Positions 58,945-64,000 of a stretch of 64,000 nucleotides of DNA are shown here, piece after piece. Position 1 is the first letter of the stretch; every line of letters begins with the position of its first letter. This DNA is from Streptantibioticus parmotrematis (lineage in GTDB: Bacteria > Actinomycetota > Actinomycetes > Streptomycetales > Streptomycetaceae). The notes under the pieces are model-generated. The model did no database searches and was not told the origin of the DNA. It worked only from the letters and a program-made list of their open reading frames with translations. A program made the translations under genes and the position numbers. The stretch spans positions 222,109 to 286,108 of the forward strand of contig NZ_JAINVZ010000008.1 of assembly GCF_019890615.1 (NCBI RefSeq), given 5' to 3'.

Positions 58945-60650
58945 CGACCACCGCCTCCGGCACCCCGGACCCTGCCGCCGTCCCGGTCACCACGGTGCCC
59001 TCACCCGGTGCGGGGTTCCACGACCTGGTCCCGGCCCGGCTGCGCCGCGCGTGGGCCGCGCGGGGCCACTGCCCCGACCTCGGTCTGTACGCGCTGTTCC
59101 GCGCGCACCGATGTTCCGGTCCCGGCGCGGCCGCTGTCATCGACGCCGAGGGCGTCGTCGGCTACGCCGACCTCGACGACCGCGTACGCCGTCTCGCCGC
59201 CGGGCTGGCACGGCGGGGGGTGCGGCCCGGCGAGGTAGTCGGCGTCCAACTGCCCAACAGCCGCGACGCGGTGGCGGCCGACCTCGCGGTGGCCGCGCTC
59301 GGCGCCGTGGCGCTGCCGTTCCCGGCCGGACGCGGCGCCCGCGAGGCGGCGTTTCTGCTGGGTCGCTCCGGGGCCGTGGCGGTGATCGCGGCGACCGAGC
59401 ACCGAGGCGAGCGCCACGCGGAGGAACTGGCCGCGCTCAGGAGTGAGCTGCCCGCACTGCGCACCGTGGTGGCCGTGGGCGACACGCCCGTGCCGCCGGG
59501 CTGTCTGCCGCTCGGTGAACTCCTCTCTCACGACGACGCGTTCGCTCCCGCGCGCCCGGACCCCGACGCGGCGGCGCGCATCCTGGTCTCGTCGGGTTCC
59601 GAGGCGGAGCCGAAGATGATCGCCTACTCGCACAACGCGCTCGCCGGAGGACGCGGGAACTTCCTCGCCAGACTGCTGCCCGACGGGACGCGCCCGCGCT
59701 GCCTGTTCCTGACCCCGCTGGGATCGGCCTTCGGCAGCAGCGGCACCGCCGTGACCCTGGCACGCCACGGCGGCACCCTGATCCTGCTGGACCACTTCAC
59801 CCCCGAAGCGGCACTGGAGGCGATGCGGGCCCATCGGCCGACGCACGTACTGGGCGTGCCGACGATGATCCGCATGATGCTCGCGGCCCTCGACGGAACG
59901 CGGGACGCGCCGCGCGGGACGACCGCGCTGGTCCTGGGCGGCTCCGCGCTCGACGACGCCACCCGTGACGAGGCCGCCGCCGTGTTCGGCTGCGCGGTGG
60001 TCAACCTCTACGGCTCGGCCGACGGAGTCAACTGCCACTCGGGACTGGCCGGACGCTCCCACGACCGCGGCGCCGCCGGTGTCGCGGTGGGCCGCCCCGA
60101 CCCGGCGGTCTGCGATCTGCGGCTCGACCCGGCGGCCGGAGGCGACTCGGTCGCGGGTACTGGTGAGATCCTCGCCCGCGGTCCCATGACACCACTGTGC
60201 TACGTCGGAGCGCCCGAGCTGGACGCCCGGTACCGGACGCCGGACGGCTGGGTGCGCACCGGTGACCTGGGCGCCTTCGACCTGGACGGAACCCTGCGGG
60301 TGGTCGGCCGGCTCAAGGACGTCGTCATCCGCGGCGGCCTCAACATCAGCCCCGCGGAGGTCGAACGGGAGCTCGCCACCCATCCCGCCGTCCGCGACGT
60401 GGTGTGCGTCGGGGTTCCCGACCCGATGATGGGCGAGCGGCTGGCCGCCTGCGTCGTACCGAGGAAGGGCGAGCAGCCCACCCTCGACGGGCTCCGCGCC
60501 CACCTGCGGGCCCGCGGGCTGGAACGGCACAAGCACCCTGAGCACCTGATCGCGCTCCCGGGGCTCGCGCTGACCCCGGCGGGCAAGCCGGACCGTGCCA
60601 CCATCCGGGCGCTCGCCGCCCGGGCGGTGAGCGCCGCCACGTCCGGGTGA
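58941..60650 (+). CDS. Acyl-CoA synthetase (AMP-forming)
   Basis: A 569-residue ANL-family ligase. TTG 58941 is preferred (GGAGG five bases upstream, TTGA overlap with the CaiB stop); GTG 58929 is an alternative. Motifs: P-loop ILVSSGSEAEPKMIAYSHNAL (SSGSEAEPK, slightly unusual), LYGSADGVNCHSG where YGxTE is usual, RTGDLGAFDLDGTLRVVGRLKDVVIRGGLNISPAEVE hinge, and C-terminal Lys in TPAGKPDR. It activates a carboxylic acid to its CoA thioester for the adjoining CoA-transferase and acyl-CoA dehydrogenase. The NCHSG replacement hints at a non-standard acid substrate. The extended 30-residue N-terminus is Pro/Thr-rich. Confidence 0.9.
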   Translation: MTTTASGTPDPAAVPVTTVPSPGAGFHDLVPARLRRAWAARGHCPDLGLYALFRAHRCSGPGAAAVIDAEGVVGYADLDDRVRRLAAGLARRGVRPGEVVGVQLPNSRDAVAADLAVAALGAVALPFPAGRGAREAAFLLGRSGAVAVIAATEHRGERHAEELAALRSELPALRTVVAVGDTPVPPGCLPLGELLSHDDAFAPARPDPDAAARILVSSGSEAEPKMIAYSHNALAGGRGNFLARLLPDGTRPRCLFLTPLGSAFGSSGTAVTLARHGGTLILLDHFTPEAALEAMRAHRPTHVLGVPTMIRMMLAALDGTRDAPRGTTALVLGGSALDDATRDEAAAVFGCAVVNLYGSADGVNCHSGLAGRSHDRGAAGVAVGRPDPAVCDLRLDPAAGGDSVAGTGEILARGPMTPLCYVGAPELDARYRTPDGWVRTGDLGAFDLDGTLRVVGRLKDVVIRGGLNISPAEVERELATHPAVRDVVCVGVPDPMMGERLAACVVPRKGEQPTLDGLRAHLRARGLERHKHPEHLIALPGLALTPAGKPDRATIRALAARAVSAATSG

Positions 60651-60655
60651 GCCGA

Positions 60656-60688
60656 GAGGGTCCGTGTCCACGCGGGCACGGACCCCTC
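60656..60688. terminator. Hairpin terminator between convergent genes
   Basis: GAGGGTCCGTG pairs with CACGGACCCCTC (one bulge) around a short loop, placed between the ligase stop (60650) and the convergent binding-protein stop (60728). It can serve both strands. Confidence 0.7.
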
Positions 60689-60727
60689 GTCGCGGGGGCG
60701 CACGTCCTGCCGCGGTCGCGCCGCGCG

Positions 60728-61525
60728 TCAGGAGGTGGCGAACGCCTTCTTCATCTGCTCGGCCGCCCGCTCGTAGACGCCCAGCAGGTTGAGGTCCGCC
60801 CCGGGGTAGTTGACGATCTCCAGCTGTTCGGCACCCGAGCCGGGCAGCACGGTACCGGTGGACATGTTCTCGTTGTCCAGCACGAACTGGGGCTTCTTCG
60901 CCGACAGGGTGCGCAGTTGCTGCGGAGTCACCGCGTCGGGGCCGTAGGTGCCGACCTGCCGTGCGCCGGCGAGCTTCGCCGCCCAGGTGCTGAACTCCTC
61001 GGACACCACGGCCGGTTGACCGCCGTGCGGCCAGGCGGCCTTGACCTGCCGGGTGAGGGTGTTCCACTCCTGGGCGAAGGACGCGTTCCAGGCGGCGGCC
61101 TGCCGCTCGGTGCCGAACGCCCTGCCCAGCTGAGTGACGTCGGCGGTGGTCACCGAAGGGCTGTTGTCGAGGTTCAGCTCGATCATCTTCGCCTTGGAGC
61201 CCGCCGCGTCCTTCACCCGTCCGGCGAACGGTTCGAACGAGGTGTAGAGCACGTAGTCCGCTCCGGTGACCTTCGTCAGGTCGGTCGGCTTGAGGTCGTA
61301 GTCGGGGGCGTGCCGGATCGAGGCGGGGACGATGTAGGTCACGTCGGTCGCACCGGCCGCCTTCGCCAGCGCCGCCTCCCAGGTGGACGTGGCCACGACG
61401 GCCGGCCCGGAGGCCTTGTCGGAACCTGTGGTCTTGGCACCGCCCGAGCTTCCGCAGCCGGTGAGCAGGAGCAGGCCCGCGGTCAGTGCGACGAGGTGGC
61501 GGAACGGGACGCGGATGCGCGCCAT
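60728..61525 (-). CDS. Metal ABC transporter binding lipoprotein (ZnuA/cluster A-I type)
   Basis: A 265-residue lipoprotein: n-region RIRVPFRH, hydrophobic LVALTAGLLLL and lipobox LTGC with Cys24. It is related to the cluster A-I metal-binding proteins: VPASIRHAPDYDLKPTDLTKVTGADYVLY is the usual HAPDYEPTP-like segment with one His ligand, EEFSTWAAKLAG, and a C-terminal KPQFVLDNENMSTG. Shorter than ZnuA (~300) and without the His-rich loop. The metal is unknown (Zn or Mn typical). ATG 61525 lies inside the 3' end of the upstream permease gene (43-bp overlap). Confidence 0.88.
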   Translation of the reverse strand: MARIRVPFRHLVALTAGLLLLTGCGSSGGAKTTGSDKASGPAVVATSTWEAALAKAAGATDVTYIVPASIRHAPDYDLKPTDLTKVTGADYVLYTSFEPFAGRVKDAAGSKAKMIELNLDNSPSVTTADVTQLGRAFGTERQAAAWNASFAQEWNTLTRQVKAAWPHGGQPAVVSEEFSTWAAKLAGARQVGTYGPDAVTPQQLRTLSAKKPQFVLDNENMSTGTVLPGSGAEQLEIVNYPGADLNLLGVYERAAEQMKKAFATS

Positions 61526-62346
61526 GAGGTGGTTCTCCGTTCAGGGATGAGATGGGTGGCGAGCGCGACCGCGCCCGCCACGAGCACGAGGATCGGCCCG
61601 GGCGGCAGGTCCCAGGCCAGGGAGATCAGAAAGCCGACGGTGTTGACCGCGGCGCCGACGATCACTGCCCAGGCGGTGATCGAACCGAGCGAGTGGCCCA
61701 ACCGGCGGGCGGTCAGCGCGGGCAGCAGCGTGAGCGCGTCGACCAACAGGGCACCGGTCAGCCGGATGCCACCGGCGACCGCGACAGCCACCAGTACCAG
61801 CAGCAACGTGGTCAGGCGGCCGACCGGCACGCCCGAGCACAACGCCATCTCGCGGTCGTGCAGCAGCAGCGCCAGATCGCGCCGACGCCACACGAACAGG
61901 CCCGGCACCACGACCGCCAGCGCCCCGATGACCGCGAGGTCGGCCGGACGCACGGCGAGGATCGATCCCCACAGCAGGGCGAAGGCGCCGTTGGCGTTCA
62001 CCCCGGACAGCGCGAGCATGAGCAGCGCGGCGGCGATCGCGATGCTCATCAGCAGCCCCATCGCGCCGGACAGTGCCTCGGTGGTCCGGGCCAGCGGGGA
62101 GACGCCGGCTCCCGCCAGTCCGCAGGCCACCAGCGCGCACAACACCGTGTCGAGCCCCGCCAGCTGGCCGACCGCGATGCCGAAGAGCGCGACATGCATC
62201 ATCGCGAACCGCACCGGCATGATGTCGAGCCCGACGATGACCACCCCGACGATCGGCAGCCCCAGGGCGGCGAGCAGCAGTCCGATCCCGGCACGCTGGA
62301 CGGGGACGAGCTGGAGGAGGGCGTACACCTGGTCCAGGGTGTTCAC
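61483..62346 (-). CDS. Metal ABC transporter permease (ZnuB type)
   Basis: A 287-residue ABC-3 family permease with about eight to nine hydrophobic segments (QRAGIGLLLAALGLPIVGVVIVGLD, FAMMHVALFGIAVGQLAG, and others). PVRFAMMHVALFG is the family segment that usually begins LLLRRMALLGDALSH, here with only one His. GIRLTGALLVDALTLLPALTAR is the conserved ATPase-docking region. GTG 62346 starts the frame. It lies 40 bp after the ATPase and overlaps the binding protein by 43 bp, giving an ATPase-permease-binding protein operon. Confidence 0.88.
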   Translation of the reverse strand: MNTLDQVYALLQLVPVQRAGIGLLLAALGLPIVGVVIVGLDIMPVRFAMMHVALFGIAVGQLAGLDTVLCALVACGLAGAGVSPLARTTEALSGAMGLLMSIAIAAALLMLALSGVNANGAFALLWGSILAVRPADLAVIGALAVVVPGLFVWRRRDLALLLHDREMALCSGVPVGRLTTLLLVLVAVAVAGGIRLTGALLVDALTLLPALTARRLGHSLGSITAWAVIVGAAVNTVGFLISLAWDLPPGPILVLVAGAVALATHLIPERRTTSWRASASRSATSSH

Positions 62347-62386
62347 CGGTGCCTCCCGGCGCGGAGGACGGAGGCGTCGGCGTGCC

Positions 62387-63073
62387 TCACGACACCTCCC
62401 GCAGACGCCCGGCCGCCATCTCCAGCACCCGGTCGCAGCGTCCGGCCATCGCCCGGTCGTGGGTGACCACCAGCAGCGTCACCGGCAGCCCGGTCAGCAC
62501 CGCGGCGGCCTCCTCCTGCCCGGCGAAGTCCAGCGCCGCGGTCGGCTCGTCCGCCAGCACCACACCCGCCCCGGCCGTCACGCACCCCACCGCGCGGGCC
62601 AGGTGCATCCGTTGCAACTGGCCGCCCGACAGGCTGTCCAGCGGGCGTTCCAGCAACCCGCCGACACCGAGGCGTTCGGCGGCGGCCAGCGCGCCGCCGA
62701 AGTCGCCGCCACTCGCCAGCAGTTCCCGGGCGAGCAGCGGGAACCGGCCGGCGGCCGGACGCTGCGGTATCCACGCGCACGCCTTTCGGCGCCAGGCCCA
62801 CTCCGCCGCGGTACGGCAGCCTCTGCCGCCCACCGTGATCTCGCCGGTGACCTGACGGTGCAGGCCGACCACCGCGCGCAGCATCGTCGTCTTGCCCGAT
62901 CCGTTGGTGCCGGTCAAGGCGATCCGCTCGCCGGGCGCCGCGTCCAGGCCGACGCCGCTGACGGCCTCGAGTCCGCCGTGGCGGCACACCACGTCCCGCA
63001 TCCGCACAGCCAGCCCGCCCCCCAGGCCGGGTGACCTCGTGACGAGGCCCGGCGCACTCTCGCTCTGTTCCAC
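62387..63073 (-). CDS. Metal ABC transporter ATPase (ZnuC type)
   Basis: A 228-residue ABC ATPase. Walker A GTNGSGKTTMLR, signature LSGGQLQRMHLARAV, Walker B GVVLADEPTAALD and the switch His in LVVTHDRAM are all intact. The Q-loop segment CAWIPQRP is visible. GTG 63073 lacks a strong ribosome site; the frame is open far upstream but begins to lose the family pattern before VEQSESAPGLV. It energises the permease encoded just downstream on the same strand. No Zur-type palindrome is visible in the 84-bp gap to the divergent membrane gene. Confidence 0.9.
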   Translation of the reverse strand: MEQSESAPGLVTRSPGLGGGLAVRMRDVVCRHGGLEAVSGVGLDAAPGERIALTGTNGSGKTTMLRAVVGLHRQVTGEITVGGRGCRTAAEWAWRRKACAWIPQRPAAGRFPLLARELLASGGDFGGALAAAERLGVGGLLERPLDSLSGGQLQRMHLARAVGCVTAGAGVVLADEPTAALDFAGQEEAAAVLTGLPVTLLVVTHDRAMAGRCDRVLEMAAGRLREVS

Positions 63074-63157
63074 GGACCGGTAGTCGGGCGGGCACCGCGA
63101 GCGGTTCCCGCCGCCCCCCTGTTCGTCCGGAAAGCGTGGATGGGACGATGTGGCGCT

Positions 63158-63979
63158 ATGACGACAGGGCGGGGTTCCCGGGCGGTGCGGGCGGCGATGT
63201 TCGCCGCCGTCTGCGTGCCCTTCGCCGCCCTCGGCCACATCCTGATGTCCGGGGTCGGCATTCCCGGCTGGATGCTGCTGTGCGCGGGTGCTTCGACCGG
63301 TGCGGCCGGCTGGGCGTTCGCCGGACGTGAGCGCGGCCGGGGCTTCGTCACCGGCGTGACCGTCGTCGTCCAGCTCGCGCTGCACTCGCTGTTCTCCCTC
63401 GGGCAGGCGGTCGCCGCGCCCAGGGGCGCCGGTTCGCTGGCTCAGCAGTGGGCGGCCGTCCTGCTGTGCGGGCCGGGAGCCGCCGCCGGGATCTCCCCGG
63501 CCGACGCGGAACGCGTCGTGCGCACGGCGGGACTCGGCGGCCACCTCAACGCATCGCCGTCCGGCATGAGTTCGATGCCGGGAATGCGTGACATGGCCGG
63601 GATGGCGAACATGCCGGGTATGCCTGGCGGACACGGTGCCTCGGCGGCACATGCCGCGGCGTCGATGGGCATGTCCGGCATGGGCGCGATGTCGCACGGC
63701 TACGGCCTGGTCGGCATGGTGGCCGTCCACGTGCTGGCCGCCGCGCTCTGCGGTGTCTGGCTGGCCTATGGGGAGCGTGCCGCGTTCCAGCTCGGCCGGG
63801 CGGTCGCCGTCCGGCTGTTCTCGCCGCTCGTGCTGCTGCTGTGGACGCCGCCGACGGCGCTTCGGCCGTTGCCGCGATGCGGCGGGACGCGGGCGCGCAG
63901 GCGTGCCCGGTCGCTGCTGCTCGCCCACGCCATCGTCTCCAGGGGGCCGCCGCGGGCGGCGGTCGTGCTGCCCGCCTGA
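63158..63979 (+). CDS. Membrane protein with Met/His-rich extracytoplasmic loop
   Basis: A 273-residue membrane protein with roughly five hydrophobic segments (AMFAAVCVPFAALGHILMSG, WMLLCAGASTGAAGWAF, GVTVVVQLALHSLFSLGQAV, GLVGMVAVHVLAAALCGVW, LVLLLWTP). Between segments 3 and 4 is a Met/His/Gly-rich region (SSMPGMRDMAGMANMPGMPG, then MGMSGMGAMSHGYG) typical of copper-binding proteins. ATG 63158 is chosen because the preceding six codons lack support; no strong ribosome site is evident. The C-terminal ~40 residues are basic. Divergent from the metal ABC operon, so probably involved in metal handling (inference). Confidence 0.75.
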   Translation: MTTGRGSRAVRAAMFAAVCVPFAALGHILMSGVGIPGWMLLCAGASTGAAGWAFAGRERGRGFVTGVTVVVQLALHSLFSLGQAVAAPRGAGSLAQQWAAVLLCGPGAAAGISPADAERVVRTAGLGGHLNASPSGMSSMPGMRDMAGMANMPGMPGGHGASAAHAAASMGMSGMGAMSHGYGLVGMVAVHVLAAALCGVWLAYGERAAFQLGRAVAVRLFSPLVLLLWTPPTALRPLPRCGGTRARRRARSLLLAHAIVSRGPPRAAVVLPA

Positions 63980-64000
63980 CGTCCCTCCTCGCTTTCCGGC

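Noticed and set aside
63074..63157. Zur-type operator before the metal ABC operon
   Set aside because: No TGAAAATGATTTTCA-like palindrome is visible in this 84-bp divergent gap.

Overview
The window reads as chromosomal DNA of a Streptomyces or close relative. Evidence is the very high GC content with G/C third codon positions, frequent GTG starts, ATGA/GTGA gene overlaps, LacI-type TGCAACGTTGCA operators, LCP cell-wall proteins and small secreted proteins. No tRNA, rRNA, CRISPR array or intact mobile element was seen.

Left part (1-15.4 kb): a carbohydrate operon on the minus strand (partial GH2 enzyme, two ABC permeases, lipoprotein binding protein, secreted propeller glycosidase with ricin-type lectin) with twin LacI operators. 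It is followed by loosely linked accessory genes: small secreted proteins, a truncated stress protein, a methyltransferase, a secreted phospholipase D-like enzyme, a cation/H+ antiporter, two related ArsR regulators and an LCP protein. A 33-bp-stem hairpin and a 12-copy GCCGT repeat also lie here.

Centre (15.5-47.2 kb): the main attraction, a large lipid-type gene cluster. It holds a complete collinear oleABCD set (thiolase, beta-lactone decarboxylase, beta-lactone synthetase, reductase) together with a PUFA-synthase-like set: a KS-AT-ACP-KR-DH megasynthase with a single ACP, a FabA-type dehydratase protein and a PfaD-type enoyl reductase. Around these are two ACP+FabF pairs, a third free ACP with a fatty acyl-AMP ligase, a thioester-reductase-like SDR, a fused aldehyde dehydrogenase-cytochrome P450, and a second divergent aldehyde dehydrogenase. 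Two UbiB/AarF-type kinases sit at or near the two edges, and a decayed third copy lies just before oleA. Two copies of an unrecognised small amphipathic/coiled-coil protein are also present. A reasonable model is that the ACP/KS/Pfa enzymes build long, possibly polyunsaturated acyl thioesters. OleABCD would join two chains head to head into an internal olefin, and the reductase/P450 enzymes would tailor or release. The product is not known from sequence alone.

Right part (47.5-64 kb): a copper/metal region (Met-rich membrane proteins, PepSY protein, CopA-type P-ATPase, PCuAC-type chaperone). It is followed by a Cys-rich 71-residue protein divergent from an MFS exporter and a GH88-like gene. 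An acyl-CoA dehydrogenase divergent from a double CaiB-type CoA-transferase and an acyl-CoA ligase comes next, then a Znu-like metal ABC transporter and another Met/His-rich membrane protein running to the window end.
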